Assembly (NCBI GenBank): GCA_050950065.1
Contig: JBMNGX010000001.1
Coordinates: 1-64,000 of the forward strand
Direction: 5' to 3'
DNA from: JBAYOE01 sp050950065
GTDB lineage: Bacteria; Spirochaetota; Spirochaetia; Sphaerochaetales; Sphaerochaetaceae
Length of the DNA stretch: 64,000 bases
Shown here: piece by piece, positions 44,634 to 54,020 of the stretch
How positions within the stretch are numbered: the first letter of the stretch is position 1
How the letters are laid out: each line of letters opens with the position of its first letter
Notes under the pieces: model-generated
Seen by the model: only the letters and a program-made list of their open reading frames with translations
Databases searched by the model: none
What the model was told of the DNA's origin: nothing
Program-made: the position numbers and the translations under genes

Positions 44634-46004
44634 ATGTCTCAACAAAAGTATAACTACAGTCCATTTTGGGATGAGGTATTTGCCCGTATGGCAGCTACTA
44701 TCTCTGAACAGGATGTTATCACATGGTTAAATAGAGTCTCATATGCAGGATCGAAGGAGAATACCTTGATTTTAGGAGTCCCCTCTTTGTTTGTACGCGA
44801 CTATATTTCAACCCAATACTTAGACTCAATTGGACAAATATTAAACGAACTTACAGGGGAAAAAATGGATGTTGAGTTGATTGTAAAACAATCTACTGAC
44901 AAAACTCCATCCGACAGTAAAGTTGTAAAAAAAGTTGCTGCCCCAATTGCAAAAGCACGTTCTAAACCTAAAGATACAAACATCAATCCAACTTATCAGT
45001 TTGACTCTTTTGTTGTTGGAGATAACAACTCTTTTGCTTACAATGCCTCTATCGCAATTGCTAAAAATCCTGGTGTAAGTTATAATCCTTGTCTTATTTA
45101 TGGAGGGGTTGGATTGGGTAAAACACACCTAATTCAGTCAATTGGAAACTACATCCAAGACAACACTCCAGAGCTCCAAGTCGTCTATGTGACAGCAGAA
45201 ATGTTCACCAATGAGTTCATTCAGGCCATCGGAAGTGATAAAACACCCCAATTTAGAAACAAGTATAGAAAGGCAGATGTCCTTCTAATTGATGACATCC
45301 ACTTCTTACAAAAGAAAGCTTCAACCCAGGAGGAGATGTTCCACGTATTTAACAATCTCTTTGAAGCAAATAAACAGCTAGTGTTCACTTGTGACCGCCC
45401 TATTACCGAGTTAAAAGATATTGCTGATCGATTGAAAAATAGGTTCTCTAGAGGAATTAACGTAGATTTACAAACTTATGATTTTGAGACCCGTTTAGCT
45501 ATTTTAAATAAGAAGTGTGAGATACAAAATTGCCATCTTTCAGAAGAGGTCTTAGATTTCATAGCTCGCACTATTAATACCAACGTTAGAGATTTGGAAG
45601 CGAGCCTAACTAAGTTAATTGCCTACTCTCACCTTTTAAATAAAGAGATAACTTTAGAAATTGCTCAAGAGCAGCTAAGGGGAACTTACTCTTTAGCTAA
45701 AGATCAATCTTTAACAATTGATACCATTATCAGAGTAGTAGCAGACTACTTTAATATTTCTCCTTACGACATTAAAGGTAAAAAGAGAACTAAGAGTGTT
45801 GTTTTACCTCGTCAAATTGCTATGTACATAGGGAGATCTATAACAGATTACTCAACTACTGAAATTGGGTATGAATTTGGAGGACGGGACCACACCACTG
45901 TGATGCACTCTGTACAAAAAATTGAGGGTCTTAGTCAAAATGATATTGCTGTAAATAACTCTATTCAACACTTAATTCAGCAAATACAAAACTTACAGAG
46001 GTAA
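44634..46004 (+). CDS. dnaA: Chromosomal replication initiator protein DnaA
   Basis: 456 residues. Domain I (residues 1-85), short linker, AAA+ domain III with Walker A YGGVGLGKTHL and Walker B VLLIDDIHFLQ, domain IV DNA-binding with GYEFGGRDHTTVMHS. Binds DnaA boxes such as those found just downstream to open the origin. Position, divergent from gyrB, marks the origin of replication. Confidence 0.97.
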   Translation: MSQQKYNYSPFWDEVFARMAATISEQDVITWLNRVSYAGSKENTLILGVPSLFVRDYISTQYLDSIGQILNELTGEKMDVELIVKQSTDKTPSDSKVVKKVAAPIAKARSKPKDTNINPTYQFDSFVVGDNNSFAYNASIAIAKNPGVSYNPCLIYGGVGLGKTHLIQSIGNYIQDNTPELQVVYVTAEMFTNEFIQAIGSDKTPQFRNKYRKADVLLIDDIHFLQKKASTQEEMFHVFNNLFEANKQLVFTCDRPITELKDIADRLKNRFSRGINVDLQTYDFETRLAILNKKCEIQNCHLSEEVLDFIARTINTNVRDLEASLTKLIAYSHLLNKEITLEIAQEQLRGTYSLAKDQSLTIDTIIRVVADYFNISPYDIKGKKRTKSVVLPRQIAMYIGRSITDYSTTEIGYEFGGRDHTTVMHSVQKIEGLSQNDIAVNNSIQHLIQQIQNLQR

Positions 46005-46227
46005 TTAATAAGTTGTTAATATAGTGGGTATAAATTGTGAGTCGATGTGGATAAGTGATTTTGCTTGTGGATTAGTGTGGAAAGATTTGGGATAAAAGCC
46101 ATTTTTCTCCACAGTTTTTAAAATCTTATAAACCTTTAAGTAAACAAGTTATGGCAGTTTTCCACATTATACACGATACTACTACTATAACTACTGAATT
46201 AATAAAGATAATAGGAGAAGTAGTAAA
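46005..46227. other. Probable oriC: DnaA-box cluster between dnaA and dnaN
   Basis: The gap contains one perfect box TGTGGATAA (46046-46054), and one-to-three-mismatch boxes TGTGGATTA (46066-46074), TGTGGAAAG (46076-46084), TTCTCCACA (46105-46113) and TTTTCCACA (46158-46166). The boxes are close and in both orientations. AT content is high around 46115-46150. Genes diverge in strand on either side of dnaA, consistent with the origin. Confidence 0.7.
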
Positions 46228-47331
46228 ATGAAATTTGCCTGTCAAAGAAATTCAATATTAAAAGAGATTGCCCAAGCATTAGATTTTACTAGTCAACGAA
46301 ACTCCCTCTCTATTTTGTCTTATGTACTATTAGAGACAGTTGATAACCGACTAACAATAAAAGCAACAGATCAAAAGATGGGATTCACCTCATCTATTGA
46401 AGTTGAAACTATTGAAGAGGGATCGTTATGCCTCTATTGTGACAAACTATTGGGTATTTTAAGAAACATGCCCGATGATACAATCATCTTTGAAGAGAAA
46501 GGGGAATTGGTAACAGTTAGTTCTGCATCTAGACCAATTGAATTTGATTTAAGAAGTGTTGGTAAAGAGAAGTTTCCCCCACTTCAAGTTGATACTAATC
46601 ACACATACTTCTCATTATCACAAAAAGATTTCTTTGAGATGATTGAACAAACAATCTTTGCAATTAGTGATGATGAAACAAGATATTTTATGAATGGTCT
46701 CTATTTAGAGCAAGAATCTACCGGTTTAGTTATGGTTGGGACTGATGGAAAAAGACTTTCATACATCAATCGTAAGTTTGAAGATGGAATTCCCTCCTTT
46801 GCACCAGTTATCATCCCTGGTAAGTTTTTAAACCTTCTTAAAAAACAGGGAACTGAAGAGGGACAACTGGCAATTGCCTTAGATGAAAACATCATCTTTG
46901 TTAAAATGGGAACTCAATTAATCTATTCCAATTTGATTAAAGGACAATTTCCAAACTACAGAAGAGTTATTCCTGCTTCTCAACCAAATATTGCAAAATT
47001 CTCAATTAACGATATGAACGAAGCTTTAAAAAGGGTCTCTTTGTTAGTTGAAAATAAAGCTAAAAGATTATTTATCAACATTAAAGAGGGGGAAATTGTT
47101 GTTAGTTCGGAAGAGAGCGAATATGGACAAGCTCAAGAGATAATTGAGTGTGAGTATGAAGGTGAGAGTTGTGAGATTGCACTGAATTACCTCTATCTCA
47201 CTACCCCACTAAGAAATATGGAAGGTGAAATGGGATCAATATCTTTTACAGATTCCAATAAAGCAATTACTTTAGCTCCAGATCCTCAAAAAGATTACTT
47301 TCATATTGTAATGCCAATGCAAATAGATTAA
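46228..47331 (+). CDS. dnaN: DNA polymerase III beta subunit (sliding clamp)
   Basis: 367 residues of usual clamp length, three similar domains of about 120 residues. Matches include LSILSYVLLET, GTDGKRLSY and the C-terminal PMQID, the clamp end near the partner-binding cleft. GGAGAAGTAGTAAA precedes the start. Its stop overlaps the recF ATG, and transcription runs away from the origin. Confidence 0.96.
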   Translation: MKFACQRNSILKEIAQALDFTSQRNSLSILSYVLLETVDNRLTIKATDQKMGFTSSIEVETIEEGSLCLYCDKLLGILRNMPDDTIIFEEKGELVTVSSASRPIEFDLRSVGKEKFPPLQVDTNHTYFSLSQKDFFEMIEQTIFAISDDETRYFMNGLYLEQESTGLVMVGTDGKRLSYINRKFEDGIPSFAPVIIPGKFLNLLKKQGTEEGQLAIALDENIIFVKMGTQLIYSNLIKGQFPNYRRVIPASQPNIAKFSINDMNEALKRVSLLVENKAKRLFINIKEGEIVVSSEESEYGQAQEIIECEYEGESCEIALNYLYLTTPLRNMEGEMGSISFTDSNKAITLAPDPQKDYFHIVMPMQID

Positions 47332-48416
47332 TGCAATTTATCTCATTAGGATTTTATGGCTTTAGAAATCTCGTAGACTCAATTGTTCCAACTGAGAGTA
47401 AAAATGTAATCTTAGTTGGAGACAATGGGCAAGGAAAGACAAACTTTCTAGAGGCTATTTATACTCTTTGTTACGGCTCTTCATTTAGAACAAATAATAT
47501 TAAAGAGATGTGTAACCACGACAAAAAAGAGTTTAGTTTAAATGCCATTGTCCAATTTGATGAAGATTTTAAACAACAAATTTTCTTTAGTTACACCAAA
47601 GGCAAAAGAGAAATAAGGATTGATGGAAAAGAGGTTCGAGATCGAAGAGAGCTAATTTACAATATCCCCTGCATCGTCTTTTCCCACGATGATATTGAGT
47701 TTGTTCGTGGAGTTCCTGAAAATAGAAGAAGGTTTTTTGATCAAACAATGAGCCTTTATGATAATCTATTTTTTGATGATTTACGTCGTTATAAAGTTGT
47801 ATTAAGACAAAGAAATGCAGCAATTAAAGAAAATGTTACCTCTTTAATCCCTATTTATGATAAAAAGTTAGCTGAATTAGGTTTAATTATCCAAAAAAAA
47901 AGAGCTAAAGAAGTTGAAAGTTTTAATAAGATATTTGGCACACTTTACAAAGAGATTTCTGAAACAGATGATCAACTAACAATTAACTACCGCCCCTCTT
48001 GGAAAGGGTGTTCGACAGTTGAAGAGATTGAACAAGTTTTATCAGAAAACTTAGAGCGCGATTTTATAATGCAAACAACAACTAGCGGAATTCACCGCGA
48101 TCAATTTGTTGTGATGCGTAACAACTTAAACTTTGCTCAAAGTGGCTCAACAGGGCAAATGCGCTTAGCCTCTTTAATTTTCAGAGTGGCTCAAATTCAA
48201 ACTTATCGGCAAAATCGACAAAGAGATCCGATTTTGTTAATTGATGATGTTTTATTAGAACTCGATATTAAAAAAAGGGGTAAGTTTTTAAAACTTTTAG
48301 AGGGGTACAACCAAGCATTTTTCACATTCTTACCAAATGAGAGTTATTTTAACCCAAATGAAGAGGAGAATGGGTTAACATACAAAGTAGAAGAGGGAAA
48401 TTTTATTAAACAATGA
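47331..48416 (+). CDS. recF: DNA replication and repair protein RecF
   Basis: 361 residues. Walker A LVGDNGQGKTNFLEAI, ABC-type signature region (SGSTGQMRLASLIFRV) and Walker B ILLIDDVLLELD. Loads RecA at gaps together with RecR (gene at 24.2 kb). ATG overlaps dnaN stop by one base and its stop overlaps the next gene by 4 bases. Confidence 0.95.
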   Translation: MQFISLGFYGFRNLVDSIVPTESKNVILVGDNGQGKTNFLEAIYTLCYGSSFRTNNIKEMCNHDKKEFSLNAIVQFDEDFKQQIFFSYTKGKREIRIDGKEVRDRRELIYNIPCIVFSHDDIEFVRGVPENRRRFFDQTMSLYDNLFFDDLRRYKVVLRQRNAAIKENVTSLIPIYDKKLAELGLIIQKKRAKEVESFNKIFGTLYKEISETDDQLTINYRPSWKGCSTVEEIEQVLSENLERDFIMQTTTSGIHRDQFVVMRNNLNFAQSGSTGQMRLASLIFRVAQIQTYRQNRQRDPILLIDDVLLELDIKKRGKFLKLLEGYNQAFFTFLPNESYFNPNEEENGLTYKVEEGNFIKQ

Positions 48417-48703
48417 AAGAAAAAACTACCAACGAAGTTTTAGATCTCCTATTAGCACGCCTAAAAGTTGACCAAAGCAACCCAGTTGCCAATGTTCAAC
48501 GAGATTGGATAGAGATTGTTGGTAGTGATTTAGCAACCCATACACGCCTTTTAGAGGTAAAAAGGGGTGTTTTAATTGTTAAAAGCAACCACAGCACATG
48601 GTCGCAGATTGTGATGATGAGAAGAAAGTCTATTTTGAAAAGAATTAATAGCCTTTACCCCCAGCTTAATATTAGTAAAATACAAGTTAGAACAAGTAGC
48701 TAA
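48413..48703 (+). CDS. DUF721 protein, DciA-like helicase-loading factor
   Basis: 96 residues with the DUF721 pattern (WIEIVGSDLATHTRLLEVKR, GVLIVKSNHSTWSQIVMMRR, K-R-I-N). Relatives (DciA) recruit the replicative helicase in bacteria lacking DnaC/DnaI; the location between recF and rpmH is the common one. Coupled to recF by a 4-base overlap. Probable cytoplasmic nucleic-acid-binding protein. Confidence 0.75.
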   Translation: MKEKTTNEVLDLLLARLKVDQSNPVANVQRDWIEIVGSDLATHTRLLEVKRGVLIVKSNHSTWSQIVMMRRKSILKRINSLYPQLNISKIQVRTSS

Positions 48704-48707
48704 CTGC

Positions 48708-48737
48708 TTGACACTCATCTAATTCAATCTATATACT
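48708..48737 (+). promoter_or_regulatory. Promoter of rpmH-rnpA-yidC-jag-metK
   Basis: TTGACA (48708-48713), 18-base spacer, TATACT (48732-48737), about 70 bases before rpmH. Confidence 0.7.
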
Positions 48738-48809
48738 GCCCTTTCGGGAGTATGTTCCCATTAAGTAGATTAAATCCGCGTAAAGCGATACATATTTGGA
48801 GATTTCCTC

Positions 48810-48965
48810 ATGAAAAGAACCTATCAACCAAGTAGAACAAAACGAAATAGAAAATTTGGATTCCGTGCCCTTATGGCCACAAAGTCGGGCCAAAAGATCT
48901 TAGCTAGAAGAAGGGCAAAAGGGAGAAAGAAGCTTTCTGTCAGTGATGAGAAAAAGCCTTACTAG
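48810..48965 (+). CDS. rpmH: 50S ribosomal protein L34
   Basis: 51 residues, beginning MKRTYQPSRTKRNRKFGFRA and containing GQKILARRRAKGRKKLSVS, the L34 signature. Slightly longer than usual (44-46) because of a C-terminal DEKKPY extension that is encoded within the beginning of rnpA. GGAGATTTCCTC precedes the ATG. Too short for typical ORF lists. Confidence 0.97.
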   Translation: MKRTYQPSRTKRNRKFGFRALMATKSGQKILARRRAKGRKKLSVSDEKKPY

Positions 48966-49293
48966 AAAACAGGTAGTAAAAAAGAGGCTTGAAATTGATG
49001 CTATATTCCGTAATGGTAAAAAGTACTCAGCTAAGCAGGTTAAGCTCTTAGTAGCTGATAATAACCTAGAGATTAATAGGATAATTGTAATTCCTGTTAA
49101 GAATTATGGAAACTCAGTTGAGAGAAATAGAATTAAGCGTCAAATAAAAGAGATTTGGAGAGTTGAAAATCCTAATTTCAAATCGGGCCTCGATTTTGCA
49201 TTTGTAGTGTATCCTGGAAAGGCTTTAGATTATTGGACGCAAAAGGGGAACCTAACTACCCTTTTTGAAAAAGCAAACCTTTATAAAATCTAA
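48946..49293 (+). CDS. rnpA: Ribonuclease P protein component
   Basis: 115 residues from the ATG at 48946, with a GTG at 48943 possible. The RNase P motif is seen as YGNSVERNRIKRQIKEIWR, with basic N-terminus (RKSLTRKQVVKKRLEID). Protein partner of RNase P RNA in tRNA 5' processing. It overlaps the end of rpmH by 20 bases, an arrangement that couples their translation. Confidence 0.93.
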   Translation: MRKSLTRKQVVKKRLEIDAIFRNGKKYSAKQVKLLVADNNLEINRIIVIPVKNYGNSVERNRIKRQIKEIWRVENPNFKSGLDFAFVVYPGKALDYWTQKGNLTTLFEKANLYKI

Positions 49294-49348
49294 TCTTAAT
49301 CCTTTTCAATAAACTACAAATCTCTGTTGTAGAAATTCAGGAGTAGAT

Positions 49349-51130
49349 ATGGATAAGAACACCATTCTTGCAATAGTCCTCTCTGTAATAGTAATTACAG
49401 TTGGGATGGGTATTCAAACAAAGTTTTTTGCACCAGAGGCTGTGGAAGTTTCTGCAGAGAGTGAAGTAGTTGAAACTGTTGTTGAACAACCTTTATTGGA
49501 CGATCAAATAGTAGTAGCCACTAGTGACTTTAATAGTGGGAGGCCAAACTCTCTAATTAGTTTGGATGATGGGGACTCTAAAGAGCCCTTTATTTATGAA
49601 ACTAACGTTTTTATTGCCCAATTTGATCCAGTAGGGGCTGGTATTAAAAGTTTAAGGTTGAAAAACCACCTTGATAACGGTGATCCTGTAGAGCTAATCT
49701 TTAATGATGGCTCTTATCCTGCAGCTTTTAGCATGTACCTTGGAGATGATATCTCCACCCCTATAAATTCAACATTTAATTATAAAATAGTTAGCAATGG
49801 AGTTGAATTTAGCCAAAAGCTAGCTCTATTGGATGAAAATGGGGAAGTTACTGATCAACACTTTACCTTAACTAAGAAGTACCGCTTTAATCCAAATGAT
49901 TATCTTTTCGAAATTTCAATTGAACTTCTAAATAGCCAAAATAGGGTGATTCCACTTAACTACAATGGATTTGCCTACACATTGGCCTTTGAGCCTCAAT
50001 TGGGCCCAGAGTTTCACGAAACTCCCGATGGGAACTACACTTACCGCCGCTTCTATTACGAACAAAATGGTAAAAAAGTTAAAACGAAGTTAAAAGATGG
50101 AGTTTACCAAACAGATGACCATTTATCATGGGCTGCTGTTACAGGTAAATACTTCTCAGTCATTGGTATTACCGATGCAACTCAATACAGAACTAAGTTA
50201 GTTGAAAGTAAATCTGACAACATCTTATTAGAATCTCGTATTTTATTTTCTCGTCCCGCTTTAAGGACAGCTTCAAGTAAAGATGTATTTAGATTCTACG
50301 TTGGACCTCAACTTAAAAAAGATATGGTTAAGTACAACAAAGCTGATGATAACGGCTTTGGTATTTCCGATCTTAACTTAGAGAATGCTTTAGATAGCAA
50401 CTCTTGGTTAGGATGGTTAGAATCAATTCTTAAGTGGCTACTAACATTCTTCTACAGTTTAATTCCAAACTATGGTGTAGCTATTATCCTCTTAACAATA
50501 TTAATTAAGTTGGTTTTACAACCATTTAGTAAAAAGAGTATGGAATCGACTGCTAAGATGGCAGCACTAAATCCCCAAATGAGCGAACTTAGGGAGAAAT
50601 ATAAAGATAATCCAACTAAATTAAACCAAGAGATGAGTGAACTTTACAAGAAAGAGAAAATTAACCCCTTAGGTGGATGTTTACCAATGCTCTTTCAGTT
50701 TCCAATCTTTATTGCCCTTTACGGCTTATTGAATAAACACTTTGAATTAAGGGGAGCGATGTTCATCCCAGGGTGGATAACAGACTTATCGCTTCCAGAG
50801 ACAATATTTAACTTTGCTCCTTTGAGCCTACCAGTTATTGGTAGCAACATTAGACTCCTACCTATCCTCTATGTGACATCAATGATCTTATCATTCAAAA
50901 TTAACCAAACAGGAGCCCAACAGGGTGGAATGAGCGGTAAAATGATGATGTTAGGAATGCCAATAATGTTCTTCTTTATCCTTTATAACGCACCATCAGG
51001 CTTGTTGTTGTACTGGATGGTCATGAACTTTATCACAATTGGACAACAGCTTCTTGTTAACAGGAAGAAAAGCAGAGGAGAATTAGATCCAGAGCCTAAA
51101 AAGTTTGTCTACAAAGGTAAGAAAAGTTAA
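49349..51130 (+). CDS. yidC: Membrane protein insertase YidC
   Basis: 593 residues of the Gram-negative long type: N-terminal membrane segment (ILAIVLSVIVITVGMGIQ), a periplasmic beta-supersandwich of about 300 residues, then five membrane segments (SLIPNYGVAIILLTILIKLV; LGGCLPMLFQFPIFIALYGL). The conserved Arg/Lys in the hydrophilic groove is in IKLVLQPFSKKSM. Inserts membrane proteins and aids Sec. Followed by jag 20 bases later. Confidence 0.95.
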   Translation: MDKNTILAIVLSVIVITVGMGIQTKFFAPEAVEVSAESEVVETVVEQPLLDDQIVVATSDFNSGRPNSLISLDDGDSKEPFIYETNVFIAQFDPVGAGIKSLRLKNHLDNGDPVELIFNDGSYPAAFSMYLGDDISTPINSTFNYKIVSNGVEFSQKLALLDENGEVTDQHFTLTKKYRFNPNDYLFEISIELLNSQNRVIPLNYNGFAYTLAFEPQLGPEFHETPDGNYTYRRFYYEQNGKKVKTKLKDGVYQTDDHLSWAAVTGKYFSVIGITDATQYRTKLVESKSDNILLESRILFSRPALRTASSKDVFRFYVGPQLKKDMVKYNKADDNGFGISDLNLENALDSNSWLGWLESILKWLLTFFYSLIPNYGVAIILLTILIKLVLQPFSKKSMESTAKMAALNPQMSELREKYKDNPTKLNQEMSELYKKEKINPLGGCLPMLFQFPIFIALYGLLNKHFELRGAMFIPGWITDLSLPETIFNFAPLSLPVIGSNIRLLPILYVTSMILSFKINQTGAQQGGMSGKMMMLGMPIMFFFILYNAPSGLLLYWMVMNFITIGQQLLVNRKKSRGELDPEPKKFVYKGKKS

Positions 51131-51150
51131 GCGTCCCTAGGAGAATAGAA

Positions 51151-51810
51151 ATGGTTAGAGAATTTGAAGGAAAAACTGAGCAAGAGGCGATTGCTTTAGC
51201 AATAGCTGAACTCAACTTAGACCAAGAGCAACTCGATATTGAAGTAGTAGATCGTGGTAAAAGGGGATTGTTCAAAAAAGGGAGTGTCAAAATAAGGGTA
51301 CACTTAGATAAAGATACTCCTTTAGCAGCAGATGAGAGTGAGCAAAAATTAATCCAATTTACCACAACCTTGTTTGATAAAATGGGCTATCCGGCAAAAG
51401 TTGAAGTTTCCAACAGATTAAAAGATAAAATCTCTTTAAATGTTATTTCTGATCACTCAGCAATAATCATCGGAAAGAAGGGTAAAAACTTAGATGCAGT
51501 TCAACTTTTAGTTAATGTCTATTCAGGACAACTAAGTACCCCATTAAAAGTTATCATAGATAGTGAAAACTACCGTTTACGCCACGAAGAGCAACTTATA
51601 AGATTGGCTTATAGAACTGCTAATCAAGTTAAAAAAAGTGGTCGTTCTAAATTGTTAGACCCAATGAACCCCTTCGAAAGAAGATTGATTCACACTGCTT
51701 TAAACGACTTTGAGGGAGTTACTACTAAAAGTGAAGGAAATGGTCTTCATAAACAAGTAAGAATTCTTGTTGACCCAAATCTTCCCCCTTTAAGAAGCCA
51801 ACAACAGTAA
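51151..51810 (+). CDS. jag: RNA-binding protein Jag (KhpB)
   Basis: 219 residues in three domains: Jag_N (VREFEGKTEQEAIALAIAEL, KRGLFKKGSVKI), KH (SAIIIGKKGKNLDAVQLLVN) and R3H (MNPFERRLIHTALNDFE). Binds RNA and, in Gram-positives, affects cell-wall synthesis. Operonic with yidC and metK. Confidence 0.92.
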   Translation: MVREFEGKTEQEAIALAIAELNLDQEQLDIEVVDRGKRGLFKKGSVKIRVHLDKDTPLAADESEQKLIQFTTTLFDKMGYPAKVEVSNRLKDKISLNVISDHSAIIIGKKGKNLDAVQLLVNVYSGQLSTPLKVIIDSENYRLRHEEQLIRLAYRTANQVKKSGRSKLLDPMNPFERRLIHTALNDFEGVTTKSEGNGLHKQVRILVDPNLPPLRSQQQ

Positions 51811-51820
51811 GGTATTAACA

Positions 51821-52966
51821 ATGAGTAGAGTTGGTAAACACCTATTTACTAGTGAATCGGTAAGTGAAGGACATCCAGATAAAGTTTGTGATCAGGTTGC
51901 TGATGCTGTTTTGGATAGGTGTTTAGAAGCAGATAAAAAGTCTCGTGTTGCTTGTGAAGTTTTAGCAACAACAGATTTAGTAGTTGTTAGTGGTGAAATT
52001 ACAACTAAAGCAACTTTAAATGTTGAACAAATTGTTAGAGATGTTGTTAAACAAATTGGATACACCAATGAGAAGGGGGGGTTTGATTATAGAACTCTAC
52101 AACTCATTGAGCGCATCAACCAACAATCTAGTGACATTGCCCAAGGAGTAGATCAACAAGAGGGAACTCAAGGGGCAGGGGACCAAGGGATGATGTTTGG
52201 TTATGCTTGCAAAGAGACCGATGTGTTGATGCCAGCTCCCATCACTTACAGCCACAAGATTTTACAAAAGGCAGCCAAGCTAAGAAAAAACAAAGAGATC
52301 GCTTGGCTTTTACCCGATGCTAAAGCACAAGTAACTTTAGCTTACCAAGGTGATAATCCTGTTGCCATTGATACAGTAGTTTTATCTCACCAACACACCG
52401 AAGATGTTAGTCAAAAAGAGATTGAAGAGAGATTAAAAAATGAGGTAATTATCCCCTCCTTAGAGAACACTGGTTTAATTACTAAAGAGACTAAATACTT
52501 CATTAACCCCACTGGAAGATTTGTTATAGGGGGGCCTGCAGGGGACTGTGGCTTAACTGGAAGAAAAATAATCGTAGATACATACGGTGGCATGGGAAGA
52601 CATGGAGGTGGTGCTTTTAGTGGTAAAGACCCCTCAAAAGTAGATCGTTCAGCTGCTTACATGGCTCGCCACGTTGCTAAAAACCTAGTTCACTGGGGTG
52701 TTTGTTCTAGATGTGAAGTTCAAATCTCATACGCAATTGGAGTAGTAGATCCAATCTCTATTAACGTAAATACTTTTGGAACTGGGCTTTTAGATAATGG
52801 AAAAATTGAAAAATTAGTTGTCGATAACTTTGATTTAAGACCTGCTGCAATCATTGAGTATTTAGATCTTTTAAAGCCAATTTATCAAGCTAATATGAAC
52901 TATGGTCATTTTGGTAAAAAGGGCGTCTCCTGGGAGCAAGTGCTACCAAAACCTGCCTCTCTTTAG
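51821..52966 (+). CDS. metK: S-adenosylmethionine synthetase
   Basis: 381 residues. Motifs: FTSESVSEGHPDKVCDQVAD, GAGDQGMMFGYA, PTGRFVIGGPAGDCGLTGRK, YGGMGRHGGGAFSGKD-like. Makes SAM from Met and ATP as a tetramer. Ends a five-gene unit with jag; its last 24 bases overlap the convergent sugar-kinase gene. Confidence 0.96.
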   Translation: MSRVGKHLFTSESVSEGHPDKVCDQVADAVLDRCLEADKKSRVACEVLATTDLVVVSGEITTKATLNVEQIVRDVVKQIGYTNEKGGFDYRTLQLIERINQQSSDIAQGVDQQEGTQGAGDQGMMFGYACKETDVLMPAPITYSHKILQKAAKLRKNKEIAWLLPDAKAQVTLAYQGDNPVAIDTVVLSHQHTEDVSQKEIEERLKNEVIIPSLENTGLITKETKYFINPTGRFVIGGPAGDCGLTGRKIIVDTYGGMGRHGGGAFSGKDPSKVDRSAAYMARHVAKNLVHWGVCSRCEVQISYAIGVVDPISINVNTFGTGLLDNGKIEKLVVDNFDLRPAAIIEYLDLLKPIYQANMNYGHFGKKGVSWEQVLPKPASL

Positions 52967-53956
52967 TTGATAAGTTTTTCTTAAATAATCTAATAGTTGT
53001 TGAGCTTTCTCTTTACTAAATTGAGCTCCTTGTTGTTGAATAATTTCTCCAGCTAAGTAGGATGCTATCTCACCAGAACTCTCTACTGAAAGATTATTAA
53101 CCAAACCAAATAAGAAACCAGCAGCATAAGTATCACCAGCTCCTGTAGTATCGAGTGCGCTTTGAGGTCCATGTACTGGAATTTTCATCATCTGTTGATT
53201 GTGGGAAATAAATGAGCCATGCTTACCATATTTAACAATAGCTGTCTCACAAAGTTTTCCCATCGATTTACAACACTCGTAAGGGTCGTAGTTATCAAAA
53301 AGAATTCTAGACTCTTCACTATTGGCAAAAACAATATCAATATAATCTTCAATGAGGTGTAAAAACTCATCTCTGTTGCGCGACACTACTAAAGGGTCTG
53401 CAATATCAAAGGCAACTTTGATGTTAGCTGTCTTTGCTATTTTAAGAGCCTCCTTAAGGGCCTCTTTTTGGTTCTCTGTATCCCACATGTAACCGGTAAA
53501 ATAGAGATAATCGGAAGCTTTTAAACTTTTTACAACAACATCATCTCTGTTATAAAGGCGATTAGCTCCCAAATAGGTGTTCATTGTTCTTTCAGAATCT
53601 TCCGTTATTAAGATGATTGAAGAGCCTGTAGGGTGAGAACTATCAACTAGTTGGTCATTTACATTTAACTCTTTAAGGCGTTGATGATAAATTTTCCCAT
53701 ATTTATCACTACCAACTTTTCCCCCTAAGGTAACTTCAACACCTAAAGAGGCCAAAGTTATCATCGTGTTGGGACACGATCCACCTAAAAATAAAAGGTG
53801 GTTTAAAGGGGAGATGAAATTTAACAGCTTTTCTCTCTGCTTCTCATCAATGAGGTGCATAGCCCCCTTATAAATTCCTAAAGAGTTAAGATCCTCATCA
53901 TCAACTTCAACAATTATGTCTATTAGGGGGTTCCCAATTCCGTAAACTTTACCCAT
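52943..53956 (-). CDS. PfkB-family carbohydrate/nucleoside kinase (adenosine-kinase-like)
   Basis: 337 residues. N-terminal GNPLIDIIVEVDD and LGGSCPNTMITLASLG; the catalytic ATP-site motif DTTGAGDTYAAGFLFG with the base Asp is complete. The overall arrangement (YFTGYMWDTENQ, DPLVVSRNRDEF) is nearest to adenosine kinases, which make AMP in purine salvage, though other PfkB sugars cannot be excluded. A neighbour of metK, whose methyltransfer products yield adenosine, which agrees with this role. Confidence 0.8.
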   Translation of the reverse strand: MGKVYGIGNPLIDIIVEVDDEDLNSLGIYKGAMHLIDEKQREKLLNFISPLNHLLFLGGSCPNTMITLASLGVEVTLGGKVGSDKYGKIYHQRLKELNVNDQLVDSSHPTGSSIILITEDSERTMNTYLGANRLYNRDDVVVKSLKASDYLYFTGYMWDTENQKEALKEALKIAKTANIKVAFDIADPLVVSRNRDEFLHLIEDYIDIVFANSEESRILFDNYDPYECCKSMGKLCETAIVKYGKHGSFISHNQQMMKIPVHGPQSALDTTGAGDTYAAGFLFGLVNNLSVESSGEIASYLAGEIIQQQGAQFSKEKAQQLLDYLRKTYQLKRGRFW

Positions 53957-54020
53957 GAACTAAATGTATGTGCTTATCAATGCGATTGTCAAACACTTTC
54001 ATCGAGTGTACCATTAGCTT

